DNA from: Obelidium mucronatum
Lineage: Eukaryota; Chytridiomycota; Chytridiomycetes; Chytridiales; Chytriomycetaceae
Direction of reading: 5' to 3'
DNA length: 64,000 bases
NCBI GenBank assembly: GCA_025765595.1
Contig: JAIVFH010000072.1
Location: 1-64,000, forward strand
The translations under genes were made by a program, and so were the position numbers. Shown here in pieces: positions 1-10,494 of this stretch. The notes under the pieces are model-generated. The model searched no databases. It was given only the letters and a program-made list of their open reading frames with translations, and was not told the DNA's origin. Numbering within the stretch: the first letter of the stretch is position 1; every line of letters starts with the position of its first letter.

Positions 1-186
1 GATGGTGCCTTCCCCTTGATCGTGTGAATCGCTTGAGATTGTGTCTTTCGGTTGCGGTCTGCGTTATTACACACCCTGTGTCAGATTCTTACGACCTAAA
101 ACACTCGTCCCTCGCTCAACCATTAGAAATGGCGACAAGCAGATGAAGTGAAACCTCATAGGCGGATATGTAATAATCGAACAAGT

Positions 187-262
187 GCAAAGAGGCAGGT
201 CTTGAACCTGGGTTTGTCTTGGTAGCAGACTTGCGCCTATGACCATTGAGCTAACTGGGTTG
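187..262 (-). other. tRNA-like Pol III promoter sequence (degenerate tRNA or SINE head)
   Basis: On the minus strand an A-box-like TAGCTCAATGG (243-253) and a B-box-like GGTTCAAGACC (198-208) lie about 34 nt apart, as in tRNA genes. A four-pair T stem and a four-pair anticodon stem can be drawn. The acceptor stem does not pair and position 33 would not be T, so this is not an intact tRNA. It is more likely a tRNA pseudogene or the head of a tRNA-derived SINE whose body would run toward position 1. Confidence 0.4.
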
Positions 263-449
263 GTTTTCTTGTGTACTTTTGAACTTGAATAATAGTTGAA
301 TTGTTCTATATGAGTTATATGTTAAAGTTTAAGTTTTCTAGTTCTAGAATCGAAATCAATTGAATTGAATAGAGTTGACTTAGCTTATTGGGGGCGAATC
401 ACGACTAGCCCCAATGCGATCGCGGAAGTCAATCTTGAATCGTGAATTG

Positions 450-1294
450 TTAAATTGTAATTGCGGTTAGAGACATCATGCCAAATCGGGCACGAAGTTT
501 CTTGAATTGATCGCGTCCAAGGCACTTGGTGAGTAAATCGGCTGGCTGGTCAGCGGTCTTGATCCAAGTGACCTTGACTTGCTTTAATTGACCAGTTCGC
601 GGATGTAGTGGTATCGAATATTGATGTGTTTGATCGATGTGAGAATACATCGTTATTGCATTGATGAATTGTAGACTGGTTGTCTTCGAATACTTGAATT
701 GGTTTTTTCGAGTGGTATGTTGAGTGTATCGTATAGCTGAATAAAAGACTGTAGTTCGCGTCCTAAGTTCGCTGATAGACATGTATTCGGCTTCTGTAGA
801 TGATAGTGGTGTGACTGGAGTCTTGGATGATTTCCAGCTGATGACGCCATCCGCGAGAACAACCATGTAGCCAAGCTGCGACTTAGCTTTGTGGTGGATG
901 TTGTACGCGGCGTCGCTGTAGCCGATAGGACTTGAATTGCCTTGTTTGGAGTAGAAGATACCGTGGTCTTGGGTGTCATGGATGTAGCGGAAGACGCGCA
1001 TGAGGTCTTCCCAGTGTTGCTGTGATGGTTTGCTGGAGAAGATAGATAGAAAGAGATAGCTGTAGAAATGTCCGGGCGAGTGTTGATAGCTGCGTAGTTG
1101 AGGCATCCGATGGCTTCAAGGTAATAGGGATGGGTTGTTGAAGAGGGGGGTGGTGTCTGATGCTGGAGTTGGTGAAAATGAGCTTGGCAAGGGAGTGGAA
1201 ATTGGATAATGCGAAAAATGCCCCGTACATCGCTCCAAGATTTCCTTGATGTATTTTGATTGGTGGATGAAGATTCCGGAGGGCACGTGTTCAA
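450..1294 (-). pseudogene. copia RNase H domain, frameshifted from RT
   Basis: The translation holds the characteristic copia RNase H core, with ISWKSSK followed by PLSSTEAEYM, and the terminal KTADQPADLLTK motif that normally ends copia polyproteins. This domain degrades the RNA strand of the RNA-DNA hybrid during reverse transcription. The linker to the RT domain (LEAIGCLNYAAINTRPD) is in another frame near 1,050-1,140, and the upstream RT frame also ends there. Two indels therefore separate the domains, and the product cannot be made as one chain from this copy. Confidence 0.8.
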
Positions 1295-2273
1295 CTTGTA
1301 TTCCGATTGTGTAGGTAATTTTTCCTAAGTCTCGCATTTTGAATTCCTTCCTTAGAGAAATCACGCCCTCATCGATGAGTGCTTGGTCACCAAAGAAACA
1401 CAAGTCGTCGACGTAGATAGCCAAGTACACCGTCTTGCCATCCACAGTCTTAAAGAAGACGCACGGGTCCGCTTTCGACTGAGTATATCCTGTTTCTTTG
1501 AGGTGAGTTGTCAACTTCTTATACCAAATACGACCCGCTTGTTTTAATCCATAAAGTCCTTTTAGGAGTTCATAGACCCTGCCGGTTCCATCGTCGTATC
1601 CGGGAGGCTGCTTCATGTAGACGGGTTCGTCAAAGTCACCATACAAGTACGCGGTGCTCACGTCGCACATGCGGGTGTCCCACCCGTTGATTGCTGTGAG
1701 CGATAAAAGCCATCTGAAAGTTGCTGCGCGCATAACCGGTGAGTGAGTCTCCGTATAATCCAATCCGAATTGTTGTGTGTATCCCTGAGCGACTAAACGC
1801 GCCTTAAAACGTTCAACAGATCCGTCGCTGTTCAACTTGACCTTGTAAACCCATTTGCTGCCAACGATGTTGATGCCGTCAGGAGCTTTGACAAGTCTAT
1901 AGGTCTTGTTGTCCACGAGCGCGTCAAGTTCGGCTTTTTCGGCTGCAAGCCATTCTTCTTGGAATTTGCTCTTCATGGCTGCGTTCCGTGTCTTCGGTGA
2001 TTCAGGAGTCTTTGAGACGGGCGTTGAGGTGAGTGGTACGTTGTGTAGTTTGTCTTCGATTGTAGCTGATGACCATTCTTCACCAAAAACATGTGTTTCC
2101 TCTTCGTCGAGTGTCGGTGAGCACAGCAGCGTCGTCGCAAGCAATGTCCGTGATTTGCTGAGTCTCTGAGATATTCGTCGCGGCGCTGTTGCTGGTTTTG
2201 GTACTGTTGGTGGTGGCTGCGGCGGCGGTCGTACCGAAGTGCCAAGACCTTGGCTGGTTAAGGTACGTTTCAT
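1116..2273 (-). pseudogene. copia reverse transcriptase domain
   Basis: A 385-codon open frame carries the RVT_2 (copia-type) reverse transcriptase. The N-terminal block WLAAEKAELDALVDNKTY is followed by GSKWVYKVKLNSDGS, FKARLVAQGYTQ, the long palm block ending in LYGLKQAGRIWY, and the catalytic YVDD box. Key residues appear present, so this is the best preserved part of the element. The frame ends without entering RNase H. Upstream, about 400 bases (2274-2684) between RT and integrase have no convincing frame and look like decayed linker. Confidence 0.85.
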
Positions 2274-2684
2274 CGCACTTTTGAGTGGTTTGGTGGTTTT
2301 ACTAAGTGTTATTCGTATTGTGATTAGTGTATCGTCGTTGATTTGAGCGATTGAGGTGAGATAATATGTGTTTTTGTAATGATGTGAGTTAAAAGTTGTT
2401 TTGATTTTTGTAGTGATATTGTATGTGGAGAGTTTCCTCTCTTAGAGAGTACTTCCAATTGTATGTGGCTACCGTTGATATAGGTGATCAAGGTATGTAA
2501 TTTGTTTATGTGTTGGGGATCCCTGGATCAGGGCTTGGCCCTTATTAATTAAGTTTTTGTTTGTGTATTGTAGCTTCCCCTCAATCCGTTCCCGTTAAGT
2601 CTTACAAGGCGTCCCCCGCAAGTTCCAAACAAGATGAATGGTAGGGAAGGATTGGGGTTATTGTTGTTGTATCTTACGTTTTTG

Positions 2685-4281
2685 TTAAATGTTGATTTGT
2701 GTTTTGTAGTTCAAGTCTCGCGGCGTTTGCCTTGAGGACGGTGTGATGTAGTTTTGGCTGCTTGCGGTTGGTGCGCAAAGCTTGAAGTGTCTCCGCATCA
2801 AGAGGTTTGTGTGTTTGACTTTTTCCATTATGTCGAGGTAGTTTTTAACATTTGTATCCACAGCAACGTTGTCTTGATTGGTAACTCTGGTAAACTCAAG
2901 ACCAAGTTGCGTGGAGGTGGCGAATGTTGGTTGCGGCCACGACGGGTATATAGTGGGCTTGAAGATGCAATCTTTGAATCGAACGAGGTGAACGCGAGCG
3001 GTTTCCAAGTCGAGGACGATAACTTGGGATGGAGTCTTGGATCCAAGGTAAATCCCCTCTTTCCGTGTTGGCTCCATTTTGCTCACGATTTGTGTTGAAA
3101 CAGGGAGATACTTGACAGCACACCCGAAGGGTTGGAAATGAGACGTTCGAGGACGAATTCCGGAGCTGGCATATTCTGGACTATCAATATCGCTCGAGAT
3201 AACGGGTAAGACATTGTTGATTTCTGATGCATGTTCAAACGCGTATCCCCAGTATTCTAACGGTGCTTTGCATTGATATAGGAAAGTCCTGGCCATCTTG
3301 CTCAAGGTTTGAATTGTCCGTTCGGGTCCTCCATCCATTTGGTGCTGTTCCGGTATTCCTGGCTCGAATGAGATATTGTTGAGTTCGCAGTATTTCATGA
3401 ATGCGGGAGATCTTCCTAGTTCTCCTGGATCCATTCGCATCCGTTTTGTGGTAAGTTGGTATTTTGTTATTGTCTTTTGATGAAGTCGAATAGCCCAAAC
3501 TAAAGCTTCATCTTTGTGTTCAAGTAGCGCGACGTCAGATCTTTTTGAACCATAGTCGTTCATCACAAGCGCGTATGGGTATTTTCTGAGATGCGGCAGT
3601 TTGATTTCAACGACGTCAAATCCAAGTTGTTCGCCAGGTAAATGTTTCTTTGGATCTGACTTAAACGGCTTGCTTATTTGTTTTACAACTTTCGCAGGAA
3701 TCACATGGCATTGGCTTCAGCGGAAATTGGATTGGATGCAAGTCGCTTGACGTATGATGACGTTGCATATATCTGAGTCTCGCGTCACTGGCATGTCCAA
3801 ATATACGATGTCGGAGTTCATAATCCAGTAAGTCATTTAACATTTGACGCAAAGCTCTTTCTAACTGTCCTTTGCTCAATTCCCTTAGACGCATATTTTG
3901 AAGTTTGGCAGAAAGTAGCGAATGGAACTGACGCGACTGATTGGATGGAATGGGATGATTGCGTACTGGAAGAAAGTGGAGTCCATTACGTTTGATGCAT
4001 TGGAATAGTGGTTGATGCGGTCCCAAGTCAGACGATGGATGGGACTTAAAGATGTAACCGGGGAGTCCTCTTGAAGATTGGAAATGAAGTCCAGCGTCTT
4101 CAAGGTCATTGGTCCCAATGAGGTGAGTTACAATCTTTGGAGTGAGGCACGCGTCTTTGATTAATAACGCGTATCCATTTTCCAGAATAATGACTGCGTC
4201 TCCAGTTCCAGTTATCTGAAGCTGAGTGCCATCTTCGTCAGCAGTACCAGAGGTTCGGCTACACGGGAGTAAAAGAGACAA
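2685..4281 (-). pseudogene. copia GAG-pre-integrase and integrase core
   Basis: The right part (3661-4281) carries the GAG-pre-integrase/zinc region: HRIFGHA followed downstream by CDSCESCK, the HHCC-type finger. The left part (2685-3704) carries the integrase core, with candidate acidic residues in LGFDVVEIK, in VMNDYGSKRSDVA and in GGPERTIQTL, then a copia-type C-terminal block (FGCAVKYLPV, KEGIYLG). The two parts overlap in different frames near 3,660-3,704, so another frame break separates them. The usual PxxNGxxER pattern before the third acidic residue is altered to MDGGPER. Confidence 0.75.
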
Positions 4282-6360
4282 AATAATCCGTGGTCTTCAA
4301 GCAAGTCTTTCGGCAACCTCCATCAATGACGAAGACAAACTTTGTGTTTGTTGGCTGAAACTGGTACAAGAGTTTTGGTGTTTCCTTGATACTGGTAAGT
4401 GTTTCAGTGTTGTTGTATAATGTAATGAATTCTAATGACTTATCATTCGCAGGGGGGACTGCGTCTGGCTGTGACAAGACCGTGTTCTCATCACAGGCCC
4501 CCCCCCCCCGGTGCGGAACACCCTCTTTACTTTCGTCATAGAGTTGATTGTAGTTGTTTGAATCCAGAATATCTTCGGGAGCTGGGTCAATCCTCGAAGG
4601 TAAACTGAATTTGGTTTTTGATGTTGTTGTATTTGTTGATTTTGCTGATTGTTTCCATTGTAGGGTACGTTCAGCTTTGCGGAGTTGCGGTTGAATGTTT
4701 TGATGAATGATAGAATCAGGAACGGCTTTATCTTTCCGTCGCTTCTTCTTAGTGGTAGTAGTAGTAGTTGAAGGTATTTGATTTTCATCTTCTTCCATTT
4801 GATGTGACGCTGATGTATTGATGACTTGAGTTATAGGTGGCGCGTCAACTTCAAGTCCATCTTTCGGCCAACTTAGTGCTGGCCCCGGTAAAAACCCGCA
4901 GGAACCATAGTACCAGACCCAGAAGCTAAGTTATTTGCCTGGGTATTTATAGTATTTATGGTTTGCTGATCATTGATAACTGTAGGTTGCTGCTGAAATG
5001 TGACTGTAGGTTGTTGTTGAGCAGCAGGCGGTGGTGGAAGTTGTTGTTGTGGAACCATCAGTGATTGTTGTTGGTAGTAGACGGGTTGCTGCCATTGGTA
5101 GTTATCGAAAGGAGCATTGAACAATGCGTTTTGCGGTTTCGATAGTAGTTGCTGGATCAGCGGATGTTTGACAATGTCGTTGCGGATCCTGTTTGGTGGC
5201 AGCAGCGGCTTTCCCCTGAGGGAATGGAAGTAGCGCGTTGAATGCATAGTCCTGGGACTTGAAGCATTGAACGTGAAAGTGATTGCCCCCGCAAGTTTTG
5301 CAAGGACTTGGAGGTTGTTGAGTTGTAAACTCTAAGGCGTGTAAGCGGTGAGTGGGTTGGTTACTATTAACAGGAAATTGTCTTCCCTGATTAACGTATC
5401 CTCCCCTATTAGAGTTCCCGCCTCCACGATTCCACTGGGTGTTCTGAGCTGGATAAGGTCCGGGGCGACCGCTCGCGTTGTTGTAACTTCCGCGACCACG
5501 GCCTCTACCACGCCCACGGAAACCTCCTCGCCCAGTCCCATTGGAGTTGAAAGTTGCTGCTTCCGTTGGGTTGTCCACTTCCAAGGAGCAAGGCAAAATC
5601 AGTTGCGGTCTTCTTTGGTTTGAAGCCGATGTTCTTCTCAGTCTCCAGGAGTTCTTTCAAGAGATCACTGAGGTTTGTAATTTCAAGACTTTTGATTCTT
5701 TGAATTTGATGACCAAAAGACTGTTTGTAGAGTGCATCAATGACATGGTTGAATGACTTCAGGGAGATTGACGAATGGACGAAATGCGGCATTGGTTGGA
5801 TCAGCACGCATCTTGGTAAGAATATTTGAGAATCGATTGTAGTATTCGCTAATTGATTCATGTGACAGATGTTGAAGTGTGATCCACTCTTTGATAGGTC
5901 TCCTTCGTATCGGTCCTAGTTTGTGCATTGTAGTATGTCTGGAGGTTTCGAATCCAGGTACGTGCACATTTGGTGTTTTGCTGACATATGTTCAATAGGG
6001 CAGCTGAGATATTCCACTTGATGATGCGTTGCATCATCTTGTTGTTTGCGATACGACCCTGGACAAGTATTTGGGACATCAGTCAGTTGAAGAACCCATG
6101 GATCGTTCGGGTCTTCAGGATTATCCCAGACTGCAAGTTCAAGGAAGCTGTGGATCAGCCGTATTGCACCATTTGGACCATAAGGAACCAAGTAGTTGTT
6201 GATGTTGTCATCGTGGGATTCTTGGTCGAGACGAATAGTGTGGAGAACGTTGTGTTGGGCTGCAACACCTTCAATATCATCAACCCACTGGTGGAAATCG
6301 CTGATGTTATCATGATCAAGCGTAAAAGTTAGTTTTCAAGTTGTTGTTGGTTGTCATTTT
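4259..6360 (-). pseudogene. copia Gag and protease region, frameshifted
   Basis: Gag is recognisable by NISDFHQWVDDIEG near its start, by YNAQTRTDTK and HESISEYYNRFSNILTKM in the capsid-like core, by an Arg/Gly-rich stretch (about 5,470-5,540), and by a CCHC-like knuckle CKTCGGNHFHVQC near 5,290. These pieces fall in three frames, so at least two indels have occurred, one near the first codons in an A run and one near 5,900. A Gln/Pro-rich tail follows. The protease motif appears at about 4,310-4,330 as FVIDGGC instead of the usual D-S/T-G, suggesting an inactive protease. Confidence 0.65.
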
Positions 6361-6728
6361 TAGTTGAAGTCAGAAAAAATTTTGAGGCGTAGTAGTTGGG
6401 GGTTGGTTGAGTTTCAAGTGTTTCAAGTAGTAGAAAGTTGTAGTTGTTGTAGTAGAATAAACTGGTTTTAATAAGTAGTTTTAGCTGTTTGTAGTAGAGT
6501 TAGAAGCTGTAGCGGCTTTGGTAGTAGCGGCTGAGGTGCTTGTGTAACAGTAAATGCTTGAACGTTCCGGCTTTTTAAGGGTTCCCTGACTAATTGGTAC
6601 AGGAAAATTTAACAGATGTTGAGTAATAAGACTTCTTAATCTGTTGTAGAGGGACTGGAAGCGGTGCTGGTTCTGTAGACAGGTGAGCTGATCGTTCTGG
6701 ACACTAGAGAGATTTTGGAGAGAATTTC
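6333..6728. other. Non-coding flank of the copia remnant
   Basis: About 400 bases without a convincing gene. On the plus strand the first two thirds are rich in short GTAGT/TTGT repeats. On the minus strand a TATA-like CTTAAAAAG occurs near 6,575, so this could be a remnant of the element's upstream LTR or leader. No partner copy was found at the other end, so that reading stays tentative. Confidence 0.3.
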
Positions 6729-8289
6729 TTAAACTTTATTTCCAAACATGGAGCTTGCAACATGAGTTTCATGTGCCTCCAACAGGAGCTGACGCTGTGA
6801 CTTCATCGGGTACTGGAGAAAACACATAATGCACCGTAGACTCCTCAGCAGCAACTTCAGTGGTTCCAGTGATGTAAGCGGAATGCTGCATGAGTCAACA
6901 AAGCCTTTCATTGACAGGTGCATCCCCAGAAAGAGATCAATCCACAAAAACTAGAATTATTTTATCCAATAAGTAAAAATTATTGGATAAAGAAGTCATC
7001 CAATAATCAACTATTATTGGATGCAATCTTACCATCAGTAAGAGGCTCCTCCTGGGAAGGTCTCGGCAATTTCAGGAGGGGTCCAGGCACCAACAAAAGA
7101 GAAACGGAAAGTTGCACCAATGTCCGCTGGCACCTGCCGAAGGACAGGTTCACTGTTTTTAGTGGTGTGATTTGATGGTTTTTCGGCCGTTTTCGGATGT
7201 TGATCCAAACATGGTAGAGAGGAACAAGCAGGGCTGCATCAAAGAAACAACATTCTAAGTTGTCCTAGATATATCACCAAAGCTTGATGAGCCTGCCAAT
7301 ATTGCTTCAGGTGGCATACGTTGAAAAGTAGCTTCTTCCCTTTCAGAATCAGAAGAATCTGCAGAACGCCGGCGAGTACCTTCAAAGCAGTCGGGGCAGA
7401 TTGCCACTAGAAGCTTTTCTCTGGGGATATAAACAAACTGCCCTGGAAGTTGCTCAAACTGTAACTCAGAGGCGGCAACACGGACTGGGTGGTACAGCTC
7501 ATTGCTCTTGTAGTAGAAGCTGTTTGGGCTGAGAAACAGATTTGCTAATTTGACATCAAATCCAGAAATGTTGTACTGTGACACGAGAAGTGGATCAAGT
7601 GCGTCTCTGATTGATTTATTGACATGTAGGACTCAACGGAAGTTCTGAAGCCCAGATTAATATGATTGGCAAGCAAACCAATATGCTATTCACTCACCAT
7701 ATTCTCAGCCGCAGCTGACCAATACACAAGCTCTGATTTTGCGTAATTGCAGTCGCAAACAACACAGCAATGTTTTGTCATTGCATTCAATGACAGTTGA
7801 TCCGCACATTTGGTGTAGATCTCTTCCTGAGTTGACTTCAAGCCAAATGGCAAGGAAGCATCCATGTCGGCCAGTTCTTCTTCGCTGTAGACTTGCTTCA
7901 GGTGCTCTTCCATGAGCCTTGCATTGTAAAGAAAGCGGTGTTGCGCCGCATCCTGTGCCCGGGTGGCCGATGCCATTTCGGAACTGCGTGCAGCTTGTAA
8001 TGCACGCATCCGAATTACTTCCTTCTTGCGGATTTCATCCAGCTCTGCTGCAGATTTCTTTGCGTGCACATTTCTTTTGCTGAGTGCTTTCCTCGATGAA
8101 CTAGGTATCTGTTGTATTCGTGTCCATGGCAGCAGAGGCTGCCGAGGAGGTGCTGTTGCTTCTGGGGGGTATTGAACCAAGTGGGGAACCATAGAAATCC
8201 CTTGATGTTGCTTTCGGAAAGGCATGTACATTCCGTGGAGCTGATGAAGACGGAAACAGAGGTTTAGGTGGCATGTGGCTGTCTTCCAA
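6729..8289 (-). CDS. Unrecognised multi-exon gene, possible mobile-element protein
   Basis: Several coding-like segments lie on the minus strand. The first, near 8,289-7,690, starts Pro/Ser-rich, then has a Lys/Arg-rich helical stretch and a cysteine pair (CCVVCDCNY). The second (7,584-7,255) holds VAICPDCFEG followed about 25 residues on by MPPEAILAG. Further segments lie at about 7,180-7,030 and 6,950-6,730. A paired CxxC arrangement followed by a 'xPPxAxA'-like block recalls the N-terminal DUF6570-type region of fungal Helitron-like helicases. That is a faint resemblance only, and I see no helicase or Rep motifs. Exon joins are unresolved and the copy may be broken. Confidence 0.35.
6960..7021. 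repeat. Cluster of CCAATAA/TTATTGG inverted repeats
   Basis: Three short inverted repeats with arms TCCAATAA(T) and (A)TTATTGGA occur within about 60 bases. The same motif pair recurs at 9,530-9,620, 10,776-10,799 and 10,872-10,895, always inside the 6.7-11 kb block, often in presumed introns. Confidence 0.6.
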
Positions 8290-8674
8290 TAGAGCCTGAT
8301 TATTGGATGGGGTTGGCAGATGAAAAAAAAAAAATGAAGAAAAATTTACCGTTCATATTTAAATTCCGATGTTTCCTTAAATAGATATTTAAATTCCTAT
8401 GTTTCCATAAATAGATATTTAAATTCCGATGTTTCCTTACTTAGATTATTATCCTATTTCTGTAAAAAAAGTCATTCTTCTTCAACAGACTTTTTAATGC
8501 TTGTCTCAATTAAAAAAGGATAAAAAAGAATAAAAGGAATAATAAAGAATAACAAGGAAACACATCAACAAACATGCTACTCTTCCCCAGTCAGATTGAA
8601 TACAAAAATTTCATCTTTCTTGATAATCTTGACATTCAGTTGATTCCCGTTCAGTTGCTCTGCAAAGAGTCAAA
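8290..8674. other. AT-rich spacer with 30-bp tandem repeat
   Basis: No coding sequence recognised. The spacer separates two unrecognised minus-strand genes, contains an A12 run near 8,323, and carries the 30-bp tandem repeat listed separately. The remainder is AT-rich and structureless by eye. Confidence 0.5.
8357..8446. repeat. Three tandem copies of a 30-bp unit
   Basis: The unit begins ATTTAAATTCCGATGTTTCC and ends TAAATAGAT. Copies are 8357-8386, 8387-8416 and 8417-8446, differing at only a few positions. Being exactly 30 bp the array is in phase with codons, but no gene was recognised across it. Confidence 0.9.
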
Positions 8675-10077
8675 TCACTTTGTCTGGGACAATGTAATCA
8701 CGTAATCACCTTCCTTTGTTTTGTGCACTTTTTTCCTGTCCTGATTCTCCTTTGCATGGCCTTTTCTTTTACTACCCGTCTTTACATCAGAAGCTTCATC
8801 TCCTTTGTCAGAGTCGTCTTCTAGAACTTCATCATCTTTGGCGGCATCATGTTGAAGTTGCGAATTCAGCTTTTGGACTTCTTGTGGGGTGAGCAGTGGA
8901 GAGAGTGCATGTCCACGTGTTGCTTTTCGGACACCACGTAAAAAGGTTGCAAGTTGATCCAAAGTACCAATGGCAGAGGGTTTCTTTACATTGTCTGCAA
9001 TGTAAAGGTAAGCCATTTACAGGTCTCCAGGAGAAGTGATATTCCAAATGTTCCATGTTTGCTTGTGCGCCTTTGATTGCCATCACATCTCCCAACGTAT
9101 AATCCAGCACAAATATCATTGAATTGTCTAAAGAAATTATATAGTTTCTTATTAAATATCTGTGAACAGATAACAAGTATTACACACTCTCACCTTGTGC
9201 ACTGCGTCAAGATTGCATTGCACTTGAGGCCAACACTAGGTTCCAATTTAATTGACTCCCATGCTTCAGCAATGTCCTTGAATGCTGATAATTTGAGTAT
9301 CGCCTCTATTTTCTTCACCAACTGGATCGTATTCTTTACCACTTGCTTTGGGCCAGGGCCAGACACTGATTTACGGTGTTGTTTCTTTGCTGGCTTTCCT
9401 GAAGTGTCCTCCAGCAGTTTGGGAGGAGGGAATGCTTCATCATATTGTTTGACCAAGTACTCCTCCCACTGAACGTCTGTTTTCGCTGTTTCGACAAGCA
9501 ATAAGAAAGAATAAATAATCCAATAAAACAGACTTATTGGATGGAGCTTTTACCTGATCCAATAAATAAATATTTTTGGATGGAGGTTTTACCCGATCCA
9601 ATAAATAAATATTATTGGATGGAGGTTGAAAGGAAGACAAAAAAATTTTAAATGAATTCATGCATACCTGTTCATAGCTTGTGATATATAGAAGCAGGAC
9701 TGACCCTGTGCTGCTGCAACTAAAGACAGTTCAGTGCCAAAGTCAACGGTGCTGGTGTACACACTTAACAATACGATCTTGAACGCAGCAGCCATTCCCT
9801 CCCTTTTGTCAATGTGGACCACGGCAAGTTGCTTCATCATGGCATCTACTAAGGCTGATGCTGAGCGATTTGGATTTTGACTAACTTCCTGTCGGTCAAT
9901 TACAAGCTTGTTCTTCTTCCACATTGCCATACTGATGGCTATAGCTTGTTCCTCCTTCTGCAAGTTGTCCACATCAGCGGTTGCTGCGGAAGTACGTCGC
10001 ACTGCTGGTGAGTCCATTACTGTTGGCAGGCCAACTTCTTCGGTGGTCGCTTCTTCAGGTGACACACTGTTTTCCAC
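8675..10077 (-). CDS. Unrecognised three-exon gene in repeat-rich block
   Basis: A possible gene starts with ATG at 10077 and reads through an acidic/Thr N-terminus, then a helical stretch ending in GQSCFYISQAMNR near 9,665. A donor-like GTATGC follows. A second segment (about 9,500-9,190) contains VQWEEYLVKQYDEAFPPP and a Lys-rich helical part. A last segment (9,016-8,675) ends in a Lys/Arg-rich tail (KRKGHAKENQDRKK, a likely nuclear localisation signal). No family was recognised. The intron between the first two segments contains the 9,533-9,622 tandem palindromes. Splicing is inferred from GT/AG sites and frame only. Confidence 0.4.
9533..9622. repeat. Tandem palindromic repeat (CCAATAAATAAATATTATTGG type)
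   Basis: About 2.5 imperfect copies of a roughly 38-bp unit. Each copy contains an inverted repeat whose arms are TCCAATAA and TTATTGGA, joined by GGAGGTTTTACCCGA-type linkers. It lies in a presumed intron of the 8,675-10,077 gene. Confidence 0.75.
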
Positions 10078-10494
10078 TCTTTGAATATCATTAAAAACTA
10101 GTCAGACAAGTAACTACCTTGCTGCATCTGGTGATGCACAGGATTTGCCGTTGCTTGACAATGGCTCCCTGTTTCCTTTTTAAGGGTTTTGGCATATGTA
10201 AAACATGAGTTGTGGCACTTACAATGTGTTATTGTGGCAACATCATTTACCGTTGCTTCCAGCGTTTCCTTAGCTTCGTTGTCTTCAGATCCTCAGGGGG
10301 GGCTTTGAGTGGCTCATGCATGTTTGTTTTTTTGCAACTGAAATTAAACAATTTTTCTTGCTGCTTGGTTCATGCTTGGGGGCAGGCGGGATCTTCGGCA
10401 TCTTTGGCTTGACAGCCAAGGACTAAATAATACCTCTCAATTCCCCTCCTTTCCACCCTAAATCCAATACCCTTACTCTGCAATCGTACTCAGA
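10078..10494. other. Spacer between divergent unrecognised genes
   Basis: About 400 bases between the minus-strand gene starting at 10,077 and the plus-strand gene starting at 10,495. No RNA gene or clear motif was seen. The segment just before the plus-strand start is C/T-rich (10,436-10,490), as expected for a fungal core promoter. Confidence 0.35.

Larger units (their letters stand above)
450..6360 (-). mobile_element. Decayed Ty1/copia LTR retrotransposon
   Basis: Reading right to left on the minus strand, the order is Gag, protease, integrase, reverse transcriptase and RNase H, which is diagnostic of Ty1/copia elements (gypsy elements place integrase last). The domains lie in several frames: at least two frame breaks occur in gag, and two more between RT and RNase H near 1,050-1,140. 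A poly-C run sits at 4501-4510. I found no matching pair of LTRs when comparing 1-450 with 6,333-6,728. The copy therefore looks old and unable to encode one intact polyprotein. It occupies the left edge of the gene-dense window beside another repeat-rich block. Confidence 0.85.

Noticed and set aside
187..262. Functional tRNA gene
   Set aside because: A and B boxes are good, but the acceptor stem does not pair and the anticodon loop lacks T33.
1..449. 3' LTR of the copia element
   Set aside because: No matching sequence was seen at the other end (6,333-6,728), and no clear polypurine tract follows the RNase H stop.
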